A DNA stretch of 64,000 nt from Clostridiales bacterium (GCA_012520655.1 JAAYNW010000033.1:1-64000), one strand, 5' to 3'. Positions 19,886-30,657 are shown, counted from the first letter of the stretch. Notes: a model not told the origin generated them from the sequence alone. Program-made: numbers and translations.

Positions 19886-21583
19886 CTATCGCAAATCATT
19901 TTTCTGCCCTATTCCCAGGCGGTTAACTGCCGAGAAAATAGCTCTTACGGAAGCCCTGGTAATATTGGAGCTTACGCCGACGCCATAAGTAACTTTTCCC
20001 GTATCCACATCCAGCAGATGAATATAGGCGGCAGCCTGGGAATTGGAACCGCTTTGCAGCGCATGTTCCTCGTAATCCAATATCTTCATTTCTTCTCCAA
20101 TAACCTCCTGAAGTCCGCGCTTTACCGCATCGATGGGGCCGTTTCCTACTGCTTCAAACGATTTCTCCACACCGTGATCTGTATATATTACCATAACCTT
20201 CGTATCGAACTCGGAGGTTGTTTCTCCGCTTAAATCGTCGACTTTCAGCTTTCTGAAATGGATAGGCTCTTTTCGTTCCAGATATTCTTCCCTGAACTGT
20301 GCCATAATCTGATCCGGAGATACCTCTCCCTGCTTCTCCGATATAGCCTGAATCGCATTGGCAAACTCCTTATGCATTCCTTTCGGAAGTTTAAATCCAA
20401 AATACGTATCCATAACAAATGCCACGCCGCCCTTGCCTGACTGGGAATTGATTCTTACAATCGGCTCGTATTCTCTGCCTATATCCGCCGGATCGATCGG
20501 CAAATAAGGTACCTGCCATATCTTACTGTTTCTTTCCTTCATCGCCTTAACGCCCTTGTTAATGGCATCTTGATGCGACCCCGAAAATGCAGTGAATACC
20601 AATTTCCCGGCATAAGGATGTCTCGGATGCACCGGAATCTTGCAGCATCTTTCATATATTTCTATCGTTTCATTTATTTTTTCCACATTCAGCTCAGGAT
20701 TAATTCCCTGGGAAAACATATTATAAGCTATATTCAATACATCTACATTACCCGTTCTCTCTCCGTTGCCGAACAAAGTACCTTCCACGCGCTCCGCACC
20801 TGCCAAAAGCGCCAATTCCGTACTGGCAACTCCCGTCCCTCTGTCATTATGGGGATGAACGCTCAAAATAATGCTTTTCCTGTTTTTGAAATGGTTGTTC
20901 ATCCATTCGATCTGGTCAGCATATACATTGGGAGTCGTCATCTCCACGGTTGACGGCAAATTGATAATAATCGGCTCTTCTTCCGTGGCTCCCCACGTGT
21001 CCTGCACTGCCGTACAAATATTCAGCGCAAAATCGAGCTCCGTACCGGTAAAGCTTTCCGGAGAATATTCCAGAATAATCTTTCCAGGAAAATTCCCGGC
21101 GCGTTCCTTTACCCACTTTGTCCCCTGTACAGCAATATTTATAATCTCTTCTTTGTCCATTCCGAACACCACATCCCTCTGCAGGGTGGACGTAGAATTG
21201 TAAATGTGCATAATAACCTGTTTACAGCCTGAAATCGCTTCAAAGGTTCGTTCGATCTGTTCTTCCCTGCATTGGGTAAGCACCTGTATCCGCACATCGT
21301 CAGGAATCATTTTCCTGTCCACCAACTGCCGAAGAAAATCGTATTCTATCTGGCTCGCTGCCGGAAATCCGATTTCAATATCTCGGAATCCCAACTTTAT
21401 CAGATATTGGAACATCTCTATTTTCTCTTCTACTACCATCGGATCGATTAACGCCTGATTGCCGTCTCGTAAGTCCACACTGCACCAAACAGGCGCTTTT
21501 TGAATTTCCTTATTCGGCCACATTCTTTCCGGATATTCTATTACCGGATTGCGCTGATATCTTTTATAGTTTAACATAACCAT
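19886..21583 (-). CDS. leuA: 2-isopropylmalate synthase (true start may be an internal ATG near 21577)
   Basis: PVWCSVDLRDGNQALIDPMVVEEKIEMFQYLIKLGFRDIEIGFPAASQIEYDF...SVHPHNDRGTGVASTELALLAGAERVEGTLFGNGERTGN. Confidence 0.96.
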   Translation of the reverse strand: MVMLNYKRYQRNPVIEYPERMWPNKEIQKAPVWCSVDLRDGNQALIDPMVVEEKIEMFQYLIKLGFRDIEIGFPAASQIEYDFLRQLVDRKMIPDDVRIQVLTQCREEQIERTFEAISGCKQVIMHIYNSTSTLQRDVVFGMDKEEIINIAVQGTKWVKERAGNFPGKIILEYSPESFTGTELDFALNICTAVQDTWGATEEEPIIINLPSTVEMTTPNVYADQIEWMNNHFKNRKSIILSVHPHNDRGTGVASTELALLAGAERVEGTLFGNGERTGNVDVLNIAYNMFSQGINPELNVEKINETIEIYERCCKIPVHPRHPYAGKLVFTAFSGSHQDAINKGVKAMKERNSKIWQVPYLPIDPADIGREYEPIVRINSQSGKGGVAFVMDTYFGFKLPKGMHKEFANAIQAISEKQGEVSPDQIMAQFREEYLERKEPIHFRKLKVDDLSGETTSEFDTKVMVIYTDHGVEKSFEAVGNGPIDAVKRGLQEVIGEEMKILDYEEHALQSGSNSQAAAYIHLLDVDTGKVTYGVGVSSNITRASVRAIFSAVNRLGIGQKNDLR

Positions 21584-21662
21584 TCCTCCATCTATGCTCC
21601 ATTATATTTTCATAAAAAACGAAGAATCTGCACGGGATGCATTTTATTTTCCAAAATTATAC

Positions 21663-21687
21663 AAAAAACCGGCTCATAGAGCCGGCT
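21663..21687 (-). terminator. Terminator downstream of the HPr gene
   Basis: Minus strand agccggctctatgagccggttttttg. Confidence 0.8.
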
Positions 21688-21706
21688 ATTTCTCAGCTAT
21701 GTAGAT

Positions 21707-21970
21707 TTATTCCCCGAGGCCGCTTTCAATCGCATTAATCAAAGATTTCAATGCTAATTCTTCATCTTCGCCCTCACAAACAAACTCTATCTCATCGCCA
21801 CATTTTACACATGCACCGAGTACGCTAAGTACGCTCTTTGCATTTGCCGTATTATCTCTAAATGTGAATGTAATTAACGATTTAAATCGCATTGCCTCTT
21901 TGCATAGGATGCCTGCCGGTCTCAGATGTAGTCCTGTCGGGTTTTTAATAACTACCTTTTGGCTTACCAT
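21707..21970 (-). CDS. ptsH: HPr-family phosphocarrier protein
   Basis: NPTGLHLRPAGILCKEA (active-site His region) and NAKSVLSVLG (Ser46-like region). Confidence 0.93.
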   Translation of the reverse strand: MVSQKVVIKNPTGLHLRPAGILCKEAMRFKSLITFTFRDNTANAKSVLSVLGACVKCGDEIEFVCEGEDEELALKSLINAIESGLGE

Positions 21971-22094
21971 ACCCTTTTTCCTCCAATTTCATATGCTATT
22001 TAATGAATGGCATACGTTCCACATACATACTATATCATTTTTTTTTGCACTTCTCAAGTGTCTTCTTACCTTTTCCCCATTAAGAAAATGCATA

Positions 22095-23444
22095 TTACAG
22101 AAGGATATTCTGAATCAATTCCGCAAGCTTTCTGGCTTCCTTATCGATCTGTTCCTTATCTTTTCCTTCGATCATAACGCGCACCATAGGTTCCGTTCCC
22201 GACGGCCTAATAAGAACACGTCCTTCACCCGCGAACTTTTTATTCAGATCGTCGATGGCATCTGCTATCTCCGGATATTCCATATAATTTTCTTTTTTAT
22301 GGTTCGGTACTTTCGCATTTACAAGCGCTTGCGGCATGACTTCCATTACCTTTGCAAGCTCTGATAAAGGTTTGCCCGTTTCTACCATAACTTCGAGCAA
22401 ATGAAGCGCGCTTAAGAGTCCGTCACCCGTCGTGTTTTCATCCAGAAAGATAATATGTCCGGACTGCTCTCCTCCGAGGCTGGCTCCTATTTCTTTCATT
22501 CGCTCCAAAACGTATCGGTCTCCTACCTTTGTCTGTTCTATTTTTATCTTGTTCTTTTCCCCCATAAGGAAAAATCCCAGATTGCTCATAACAGTTGCCA
22601 CAATTATATTTTTTTTCAATGTACCTTTGTTTTTCATGTGGTTCCCGATAATTGCCATAATCTGGTCGCCATCTATCATATTACCCAGTTCATCCACAGC
22701 CATGAGCCTGTCTGCATCTCCGTCAAAAGCAAGACCGACATTCGCTTTTTCATACACTACCCGCGCCTGCAGCTCTTCCATATGTGTAGAGCCACAGTTT
22801 GCATTGATATTTGTTCCATCGGGATTATTGTGAATAGCGACTACTTCCCCACCTAATTCCTTCAAGGCTTCGATCGATGTATAATAGGAAGCTCCTTCCG
22901 CGCAGTCTGCCACAATCTTTAGCCCGCGGAAATCAACACCAATCGCTTTTATAGAATGATTGATGTACTCTTCTCTGGCGTCCGTACGGTACTTAATCTT
23001 ACCTACACTGCTTCCTGTTGGGAATTTGATATCTTTCATCCCCGATTTAATCATTAATTCGATTTCATCTTCCAAAGAATCCGGCAGTTTATAACCGTTG
23101 CCGTCAAAAAATTTAATTCCGTTGAATTCAACAGGATTGTGCGATGCGGAGATGACTACCCCTGCATCAACCTTATACTTTCTCGTAAGGTATGCGATTG
23201 CCGGTGTCGGAAGAATACCTACATATACACAGTTAGCCCCTACGGAGCATGCCCCTGCCATCAGCGCATTCGCAAGCATATCTCCGGACATACGCGTATC
23301 ACAACCTACCATAATCGTCGGTTTATGTTCATTTTCTTTTGTAAGCACATACGCTCCTGCCTGCCCTAACTGCATTGCAAGAAGCGGCGTCAGTTCTTCA
23401 TTAGCGACTCCCCTTACACCATCTGTACCAAATAATCTGCCCAT
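22095..23444 (-). CDS. glmM: Phosphoglucosamine mutase
   Basis: GRLFGTDGVRGVANEELTPLLAMQLGQA...GVVISASHNPVEFNGIKFF...LAFDGDADRLMAVDE...RPSGTEPMVRVMIEG. Confidence 0.98.
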   Translation of the reverse strand: MGRLFGTDGVRGVANEELTPLLAMQLGQAGAYVLTKENEHKPTIMVGCDTRMSGDMLANALMAGACSVGANCVYVGILPTPAIAYLTRKYKVDAGVVISASHNPVEFNGIKFFDGNGYKLPDSLEDEIELMIKSGMKDIKFPTGSSVGKIKYRTDAREEYINHSIKAIGVDFRGLKIVADCAEGASYYTSIEALKELGGEVVAIHNNPDGTNINANCGSTHMEELQARVVYEKANVGLAFDGDADRLMAVDELGNMIDGDQIMAIIGNHMKNKGTLKKNIIVATVMSNLGFFLMGEKNKIKIEQTKVGDRYVLERMKEIGASLGGEQSGHIIFLDENTTGDGLLSALHLLEVMVETGKPLSELAKVMEVMPQALVNAKVPNHKKENYMEYPEIADAIDDLNKKFAGEGRVLIRPSGTEPMVRVMIEGKDKEQIDKEARKLAELIQNILL

Positions 23445-23468
23445 ATAAAGCCTCCTGTCGAATACCTC

Positions 23469-24743
23469 TTATTTTTCTTTTATATTTAATCTTACAGTAA
23501 CATTTTCCCGTAATTCCACATTCTCCGGAAGATTAAAGGATAGAGGTACATCCCAATAGCCTTCTTTTACTTCCTCAATGATTCCTCTTTCCAGCAAATT
23601 GTCGATGTCAATCGTTCCATGCAGGTCCTCACCGTTTATATTATCCAGGTCGGCAGCTAATCCTATGACCTGTATAGAAAACTCATCTTCAAAAGTCGAA
23701 ATTACACCTTCGTATCCTTCAGGCATATTTTGAATAGTAATATCTTCTTCGGAAATAACAAAATTTCTTGCAATTTCCGGTTCAATATACACGACCGCTT
23801 CCACATATCCGTTGAATTTCTTATCGGCCAATTCAACATTGCTCGGTAAATATTCTCTCACGTCTATCGTAGTTACCATGTTCTCGGTTAATCCCGTAAT
23901 GTCGAGAACAGTATCAGGAATCTCCAGCACCGAAAGGTTCTTAAGCACATTTACTTTTCCTGCCAAGGTAACTGAACCCGGTACGCTGCTTATCACCCCG
24001 GTCGTACGATATCCTTCGGCTAATGTACCTGAAACGGCGAACTTCAAAGGAACTTCTTTTGTTGCCAAAATCTCCACATTAACACGTACCGTATTTATGT
24101 TAAGTGTAAGGCCATTCTTAGGTATTTCCACGCCATCGGCGTCGTAAAGCTTAATTTCCTCTTCCGTTCCGATATCACTTGTAAATCCTGTTACGCCTAC
24201 GTTCACTTCCGCCTTGTCAATTCGTGAAACTATGGATTCGGCTCCCGACACCCTTACGAGGTTTTGCTCTGTCGTGACATCGCCGATCATATATCCTGCC
24301 TCCACACTTCCTGAGGTAGTGGCCCTCAAAGCCAGGCCGACGCTCTTTTTATTTTCAATATTCAGTTTTACGTTATCGATATTTCCCGTTATGCTGTCCA
24401 ATCTGTCATTATACTTATTCGTAGACAGCTTAATACCAATCGTATTTAAGCTTGTTAAGTCGTTCATGTCGGCCACCGCAACGATATTATCCTTGCTGAT
24501 TGTATCAATAATAGATCTGGGTGCCACCACGGTAACCGAATCAATGACATCGGTATTATCCAATATTTCATATACCTTGCCTTGGCTGGTAATCACATCC
24601 GCATTCTGGATTACAACAGGCACATTTGAAAACTTCGATGGCGTAGCCGGATCGTTTATATTCGTCACCAGAAGCCACAAGATAGCAGCGAAAAGGACAG
24701 AACCTATTTTCAGAATCAAATTGCCCGTCAACTTATTTTTCAT
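23469..24743 (-). CDS. cdaR: YbbR-domain protein (CdaR), regulator of CdaA
   Basis: Start chosen at MKNKLTGNLILKIGSVLFAAILWLLVTNINDP; YbbR-like repeats; adjacent to cdaA and glmM as in many Firmicutes. Confidence 0.9.
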   Translation of the reverse strand: MKNKLTGNLILKIGSVLFAAILWLLVTNINDPATPSKFSNVPVVIQNADVITSQGKVYEILDNTDVIDSVTVVAPRSIIDTISKDNIVAVADMNDLTSLNTIGIKLSTNKYNDRLDSITGNIDNVKLNIENKKSVGLALRATTSGSVEAGYMIGDVTTEQNLVRVSGAESIVSRIDKAEVNVGVTGFTSDIGTEEEIKLYDADGVEIPKNGLTLNINTVRVNVEILATKEVPLKFAVSGTLAEGYRTTGVISSVPGSVTLAGKVNVLKNLSVLEIPDTVLDITGLTENMVTTIDVREYLPSNVELADKKFNGYVEAVVYIEPEIARNFVISEEDITIQNMPEGYEGVISTFEDEFSIQVIGLAADLDNINGEDLHGTIDIDNLLERGIIEEVKEGYWDVPLSFNLPENVELRENVTVRLNIKEK

Positions 24744-25605
24744 TCTTTGCCCTTCCCTTCCAAAGCTTGCGCTTCTTTTCTTCCAGCGGCTTATTCTGGA
24801 CAATGCGTAGTTTTTCTTTCAAAGCATCTCCATCCAGACTGCTGTCCAGACTGCCCTCATACGCCACGCTTATTTTTCCTGTTTCTTCCGAGACAATGAT
24901 TGTCATGGAATCTGTCGCTTCAGAAATACCGATTCCTGCTCTATGCCTCGTTCCAAGCTCCTTGCTCAGCTCCATATTATCGGACAGAGGAAGATAACAT
25001 GTGGCTGAAACCACGCGATTTCCGCGTACAATAACTGCACCGTCATGCAACGGTGTATTGTGTTCAAATATATTCACTAATAATTGACTCGAAACAATGC
25101 CATCTACGGCAATACCTGTTCTTTCATATTCCGCAAGGGACTGTGTCTGCTCCATTACGATGAGAGCACCTGTCTTTACTTTGGCCATTTCTACGCACGC
25201 CTTGGTAATTTCATTGATCGTACGATCAGAAAAAAGTCCTTCTTCCGGTTTGCTCGGCTCAAAGGGCAAGATGGAAGAAATGATATTCTTACGCCCTAAT
25301 TCCTCCAAGGCTTTTCGAAGCTCCGGCTGCAATATAACGATAATTGCCGTCGCCGCTATCCCCACTACATTTTCCGCAATCCAAAGTATTGTATTCATAC
25401 GGAAAACCGCGGCTAAAAATAGGAACACAGCAATAACGACAACACCTTTTAAAAGAGACCATGCCTTTGTATTTTTTATCCATACTAAAATATGGTACAC
25501 CAAAAAGGAGATAATAATTATCTCCACGATATCTGTCCATCTGATACTGGGCATGCGCCTGAAATAGGTATCTACAATCTGTGTAATTTGCTGCATCTTA
25601 TTCAT
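24733..25605 (-). CDS. cdaA: Diadenylate cyclase (c-di-AMP synthase)
   Basis: HNTPLHDGAVIVRGNRVVSATCYLPLSDN...LGTRHRAGIGISEATDS (DGA and RHR motifs); N-terminal TM helices. Confidence 0.97.
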   Translation of the reverse strand: MNKMQQITQIVDTYFRRMPSIRWTDIVEIIIISFLVYHILVWIKNTKAWSLLKGVVVIAVFLFLAAVFRMNTILWIAENVVGIAATAIIVILQPELRKALEELGRKNIISSILPFEPSKPEEGLFSDRTINEITKACVEMAKVKTGALIVMEQTQSLAEYERTGIAVDGIVSSQLLVNIFEHNTPLHDGAVIVRGNRVVSATCYLPLSDNMELSKELGTRHRAGIGISEATDSMTIIVSEETGKISVAYEGSLDSSLDGDALKEKLRIVQNKPLEEKKRKLWKGRAKNEK

Positions 25606-25644
25606 TCCAGTCTTTTATAATATGACAATCCGCATATCCATCCA

Positions 25645-26631
25645 TTATTTCTTTGTCGAACTTCTTCCATCCACCGTTCTTACTCCTTGCGACGGTCTCG
25701 TTCTTTTCTGCGAATTGATTTGCTTTACCTTCCGCTCAGGTGTAGCTACGGTTACTTTGGGTACTGCTTTTACATAGTAATAATATTCGTCGTCCTCAAA
25801 CTGAACTTTCTCCGTCCGGCTGTAATCCACGTTAAATTCAAAGAATTGAATCACTACAGCAATAATCGCCGATACAATCGTTCCAATAATTATCCCTGCA
25901 ATCGATACATTCGTATCGAACATTAAATCTCCCACAAGCAGAATCATCACATTCACCAAGGCGCCTGCAATAATGGCTATGGTCCATGAATGATCCATGG
26001 AAAGTCTGCGAAGCAAATATACGAGAATAATAGTAGCCGTAAAAGCCACCAAGGTTACAATCATTCCTTTATTATTCAAAATACCGTCAATCAAATATCT
26101 GAACTTCGCAGTCACTTCTTCTGTTTCCATAGAAACCAACGTGGTGGCACTTTGTCTTATGTATGCTATCAAGTAATATACAATCACTCCGCATGCGGTT
26201 GAGACCGCTGACGTCGGAGTACCGATGAGTCCCATGGATATGGGAATCACGTAAGGTATCTTCAGCCAAAAGCAAATAGGTGTAAGAACTACTACCAACA
26301 TATCTTTAGGCGAAAATCTGAAATACAGCAAGAACATAAGAAGAAAAATCGCCAGCGCTACAATCGCGCATTCCAAAGAAAGTGCATATAAGTGTGCAAC
26401 TACAAGTGCCGCCGCCACTATAATCACAAAATTCGACGGCATAAACGAGCACATAAGCGCCAATACCAATACTATTGCTATATTATTGATTTTATTCATA
26501 TAACCTAAGTTGGCATTTACCAATAAAAAACAAATGAATGAAATCAAAAACTTAAGCAGTGGCACTAAATATACTTCGTATTTCCCGTAAATCTTTTTTA
26601 TATATTGTTTCGCAACAAGTAATGATGTCAT
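25645..26631 (-). CDS. Conserved polytopic membrane protein of unknown function
   Basis: 328 aa, about 9 hydrophobic segments; no catalytic motif recognised; basic C-terminal tail. Confidence 0.75.
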   Translation of the reverse strand: MTSLLVAKQYIKKIYGKYEVYLVPLLKFLISFICFLLVNANLGYMNKINNIAIVLVLALMCSFMPSNFVIIVAAALVVAHLYALSLECAIVALAIFLLMFLLYFRFSPKDMLVVVLTPICFWLKIPYVIPISMGLIGTPTSAVSTACGVIVYYLIAYIRQSATTLVSMETEEVTAKFRYLIDGILNNKGMIVTLVAFTATIILVYLLRRLSMDHSWTIAIIAGALVNVMILLVGDLMFDTNVSIAGIIIGTIVSAIIAVVIQFFEFNVDYSRTEKVQFEDDEYYYYVKAVPKVTVATPERKVKQINSQKRTRPSQGVRTVDGRSSTKK

Positions 26632-26665
26632 AATAATTCCCTTTCAAGGCTGTTTAAGCCCTGTA

Positions 26666-27055
26666 TCATGTTTTATCATACATACCGGCCAGCCTGTTAA
26701 GATTGCTTATATACAACTTCATTTTCTTTTGAGCTTTTGCGTACCGATACGCATATATAGCATAGGAAATAATAGAATATATTCCTATTACAAGTAAATA
26801 TTTTATTAAAACAGACTTCCCAAACTGGAATAAATCCATTTTATATATATCTGTCATAAATATTTCAAAATCATAAAAAATATACATCCCAAACATAATT
26901 CCAAACGCAAATGTTCCGTAAATCACAGACTTCAACACTTGAAACCAGACATAGTCCCCACGAAAATAATTCATGACAGAAGCATTTTTCTTTCCCTCAT
27001 GTTCTTCGTAGGATGCCATTTTTGTCATTAGGATGACCCTGTCTTTATTAAGCAT
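26666..27055 (-). CDS. Small membrane protein, unknown function
   Basis: 129 aa with two TM segments (VIYGTFAFGIMFGMYIFYDF; LIKYLLVIGIYSIISYAIYAYRYA); fits the operon spacing. Confidence 0.75.
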   Translation of the reverse strand: MLNKDRVILMTKMASYEEHEGKKNASVMNYFRGDYVWFQVLKSVIYGTFAFGIMFGMYIFYDFEIFMTDIYKMDLFQFGKSVLIKYLLVIGIYSIISYAIYAYRYAKAQKKMKLYISNLNRLAGMYDKT

Positions 27056-27064
27056 AGTTTTCTC

Positions 27065-27478
27065 CTAGTGATCCAAATATCTCATTATCGCCTTCTCATC
27101 TTTCATCGTCTTCGGCTTAGGCTTCTCAGGTGCCGGTTCTTTTTTATAAGCGGTCTGCAGGTGACTAACCATTCCCGCCTTACATTTCTCGCAAAAGCGT
27201 CCGCTACGAATTAGCGTCCCACAATTCTCGCATTCCAGCCCCGTCGCGGAATCCGAGGAAAATTCAAGTCTTTCTTCCCTTAACCATTGCCTTATCTGCT
27301 GAGGTGTCACATCACAATCTTCTGAAACCTCCGCAATTCCACATCCCTTATGCTCAAAAATATATTTTTTCACTTCTTGGAACTTCACTTCCAACGCTTC
27401 TTTGCACTTCGGACAAAGAATCGGTCCCATCGAATAGTTGAAAAGTCTTGAGCATTTTCTGCAATTACGTATATCCAT
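27065..27478 (-). CDS. YvyF/TIGR03826-like flagellar-operon protein (zinc-ribbon type)
   Basis: IRNCRKCSRLFNYSMGPILCPKCKEA...VTPQQIRQWLREERLEF...CENCGTLIRSGRFCEKCK. Confidence 0.82.
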   Translation of the reverse strand: MDIRNCRKCSRLFNYSMGPILCPKCKEALEVKFQEVKKYIFEHKGCGIAEVSEDCDVTPQQIRQWLREERLEFSSDSATGLECENCGTLIRSGRFCEKCKAGMVSHLQTAYKKEPAPEKPKPKTMKDEKAIMRYLDH

Positions 27479-27495
27479 TTATTCATCCTCCCGGT

Positions 27496-28272
27496 TCATA
27501 ACCCCTTACCGATAGCCAGTGCCGCATAATAAATATTTATGATCCCTTTTTTCTGCAATTCATATGCGACCGCATCGATTGTACTTCCTGTTGTGTAAAT
27601 ATCATCAATAATTACAATCGTATTTAATTTTACATCATTTCTACAGATTTTAAAAGCCTTTTTCAAATTATTTTGCCGTTCCTCGTCGCTTAAATTCTTT
27701 TGAGGTGCCGTTTTTCTGCACCTTTTTATAATATCGGTTCTTAAAGGAATCCCCGTTTCCCTGCTAAGCCTTTTTGCGAGTACCTCCGCTTGATTATATC
27801 CCCGCGTCCGCATTCTTGAAGAATGTATCGGAACCGGTATAAACGCTTCCGGCTTCCATACCCGAAGATAATCCTCCAAATGCCCCGCCATCTTCTTTCC
27901 GAAGAATTCCGCATATTCCTGTCGCCCCTTATATTTAAAACGATAAATGGACGCTGCCATACTCTTATATTCAAACAAAGCCATGCCGCTCAAGTAAAAA
28001 TGTTTCCTCCGTGCGCAGTCATAGCAATATTCCCCTTCCTCCTCAGCTATGGACTTTCCGCACTTTACACAGACGGGATTCTTAACATATTTTACCAACC
28101 TTCGGCACTTCTCGCAAATCAGCATCTCCGAATATCCAATCAGACCGTCACAAACAGGACAATGCCTCGGATAAATCAAATCCGTAAATTTGCCTAATAA
28201 GTAATTTATTTTTTCTTTCATGCATGCTCCCTCCGCATTCTCCGGGCAAGGGAACAACCGATTAATTACCAT
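27496..28272 (-). CDS. comF: ComF-family amidophosphoribosyltransferase-like protein
   Basis: CPVCDGLIGYSEMLICEKC...PVPIHSSRMRTRGYNQAEVLAKRLSRETGIP...TIVIIDDIYTTGSTIDAVAYELQ. Confidence 0.93.
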   Translation of the reverse strand: MVINRLFPCPENAEGACMKEKINYLLGKFTDLIYPRHCPVCDGLIGYSEMLICEKCRRLVKYVKNPVCVKCGKSIAEEEGEYCYDCARRKHFYLSGMALFEYKSMAASIYRFKYKGRQEYAEFFGKKMAGHLEDYLRVWKPEAFIPVPIHSSRMRTRGYNQAEVLAKRLSRETGIPLRTDIIKRCRKTAPQKNLSDEERQNNLKKAFKICRNDVKLNTIVIIDDIYTTGSTIDAVAYELQKKGIINIYYAALAIGKGL

Positions 28273-28287
28273 GCTTAATATATCATT

Positions 28288-30573
28288 TTATATAGAGTAC
28301 AATTCTTTAATTCTTTCGCAAAGGCTCGTGTATCTCTTATTCTGATTTTCATTAGCTATCATATCGTTTACTGTCTGCCTGCTTCCTAATATCGTCACGC
28401 AGCTCTTGGCACGTGTAACTCCCGTATACAATAAATTACGGTTAAAAAGCATTTTGGGACCTGAAAGTAAAGGCATTATTACCGCCGGATACTCGCTTCC
28501 TTGCGATTTATGTATCGTTACCGCATAGGCGAGTTCGATTTCATCCAATTGATGAAAGAGGTAAGTCACTCTTTTATGTTCATCATATTCCACTACCATC
28601 TCCTGCGCATAATCGTTAATTTCCCTTATAATGCCGATATCTCCGTTAAATACCCCCATCCCCCTGTCTATAGGGATTCCATATTTACTCACAACCTCCC
28701 ATTCGAGCTGGTAATTGTTTTTTATCTGCATTACTTTATCTCCTACTCGGTATACACCTTCTCCGCTTGGATATTCCTCTTTTGATGCATCCGGCGGATT
28801 CAAATATTCTTGCAGAATACCATTCAGGACCTCCACTCCGAGACTGCCTTTCCGCATAGGAGTGAGCACCTGAATATCATAAGCACTTGCATTGACGTAA
28901 GACGGCAGCTTTTCGCATATTAATTGAATCATATGCTTATAAATCACATTCACATCATTACGTTCGAGAAAGAAAAAATCCTTGCTCTTATTGTTGAGTT
29001 CAATTTGTTTTCCTTTATTGATATCATGCGCATTGACGACAATGTCGCTTTCTTCTGCCTGTCTGAATATCTTCTGCAGCATGACTACCGGAAAGCATTG
29101 GCTGTCGATTAAATCTTTTAGAATCTGCCCCGGTCCTACCGATGGAAGCTGATTAATGTCGCCTGCCATAATCAGCCGGGTGCCCGGCATAATCGCCTTG
29201 AGCAACGATTGAAACAGATGTATATCCACCATCGACATCTCATCCACAATAATAACATCCGCTTCCAGCGGGTTTTCTTCATTTTTCTCAAACTTCGCTC
29301 TTTTACTTTCTTCCGGTACCGCTCCGCTCAATTCCAATAATCTGTGTATGGTTTTCGCCTCATATCCGGTAGTTTCCGTCATTCTTTTTGCCGCTCTTCC
29401 CGTAGGGGCAGCAAGAAAAATATCCATGTTCTCTTCCGCATAATATCTTATAATTGTATTAATAGTTGTTGTTTTTCCGGTTCCGGGTCCTCCGGTAAGG
29501 ATAAATAAGCCACTCTTGATGCTTTCCAGCACTGCCTTTCTCTGTAGCTCATCCAGTTCGATACCTTGCTCTCGCTCAATTATCTTTATGCGTTTCTCAA
29601 TATGCTCCGCTTCTGCCGAAAGCATTCCTCCTTCCACAAAGACAGATATATTCAAATCATGGAGCATCTTCGCACAGTTCAATTCTTCATAATAATAGGC
29701 AGCAGCATATATTTTTCTATCTTCTTCTCTTTCCGGCGAAGGAATTTTTATTACTATCTTTTTATCCATTGCCAGATTGGATACCTGTGGTTCGATTGCC
29801 GTCTCCTCCACTCCCAGAAGCTCCGCTGCCCTCTTTAATAATATATTCTCGGGTAGGTATATGTGTCCTTCCATAGTTGCCTGCAGAAGCACATAAAGAA
29901 TTGCGCTTCTTATTCGATAATCGGAATCCGTGTGAATACCTATTTTACTTGCTATCTCATCGGCAATTTTAAATCCTACCCCTGCGATATCTTCTGCCAG
30001 CTTATAAGGGTTTTCCTTTAGGACACCATAGACTCCCATTCCGTAAGTATTATATATTTTTATAGCAAGAGTGCCTGAGATTCCGTATTTCTGTAAAAAA
30101 ACCATGGCTTCTCTCATATCTTTTTTTTCTTCCATTTGGATAGCAATTTCTCTTGCTTTTCTTTCGCTGATTCCTTTTATCTCCGCCAGTCTCTCCGGTT
30201 CTTCCTCAATGATTCGAAAAGTATCCACACCGAATTTCTTTATAATCCTTGCTGCCAGAGCTTCCCCGATCCCCTTAATAGCACCCGAACCGAGATATCT
30301 TTCTATGCTGACAATATCATCGGGCTCGGTAACTTGATAACTTTCCACCTTAAGCTGCCTGCCATATACGGGATGTTCCACATAATTTCCTTCGATTTCA
30401 AGAGTCTCACCCTCGTCGATTGTCCTGAACATACCTACACAGATGACCTCATCCTGCCCACTCACCATATTCATGACCGTATAACCGTTTTCATTATTAC
30501 GGTATATAATATGCTCCACATAGCCCTTTATACTTTCCATCCATCTGTCCCTTTCGTTCTCACGGATAAACAT
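28288..30573 (-). CDS. recD2: RecD2-type ATP-dependent DNA helicase (likely start MESIKGYVEHIIY near 30540)
   Basis: FILTGGPGTGKTTTINTIIRYY...IIVDEMSMVDIHLFQSLLKAI...GDINQLPSVGPGQILKDLI...AYAVTIHKSQGSEYPAVIMPL. Confidence 0.96.
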   Translation of the reverse strand: MFIRENERDRWMESIKGYVEHIIYRNNENGYTVMNMVSGQDEVICVGMFRTIDEGETLEIEGNYVEHPVYGRQLKVESYQVTEPDDIVSIERYLGSGAIKGIGEALAARIIKKFGVDTFRIIEEEPERLAEIKGISERKAREIAIQMEEKKDMREAMVFLQKYGISGTLAIKIYNTYGMGVYGVLKENPYKLAEDIAGVGFKIADEIASKIGIHTDSDYRIRSAILYVLLQATMEGHIYLPENILLKRAAELLGVEETAIEPQVSNLAMDKKIVIKIPSPEREEDRKIYAAAYYYEELNCAKMLHDLNISVFVEGGMLSAEAEHIEKRIKIIEREQGIELDELQRKAVLESIKSGLFILTGGPGTGKTTTINTIIRYYAEENMDIFLAAPTGRAAKRMTETTGYEAKTIHRLLELSGAVPEESKRAKFEKNEENPLEADVIIVDEMSMVDIHLFQSLLKAIMPGTRLIMAGDINQLPSVGPGQILKDLIDSQCFPVVMLQKIFRQAEESDIVVNAHDINKGKQIELNNKSKDFFFLERNDVNVIYKHMIQLICEKLPSYVNASAYDIQVLTPMRKGSLGVEVLNGILQEYLNPPDASKEEYPSGEGVYRVGDKVMQIKNNYQLEWEVVSKYGIPIDRGMGVFNGDIGIIREINDYAQEMVVEYDEHKRVTYLFHQLDEIELAYAVTIHKSQGSEYPAVIMPLLSGPKMLFNRNLLYTGVTRAKSCVTILGSRQTVNDMIANENQNKRYTSLCERIKELYSI

Positions 30574-30607
30574 TCAATTCTTAACCAGATACAGGGTGTA
30601 TGTACAC

Positions 30608-30632
30608 AAAAAGGCTGCTTAAATAAGCAGCC
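30608..30632 (-). terminator. Terminator downstream of the flgJ-like gene
   Basis: Minus strand ggctgcttatttaagcagcctttttgtg. Confidence 0.8.
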
Positions 30633-30657
30633 TCTCTCATTCAAAAATCATATAACC

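Noticed and set aside
21584-21662. T-box or leucine leader upstream of leuA
   Set aside because: The gap to the preceding terminator is too short and shows no T-box motif or leucine-rich leader peptide.
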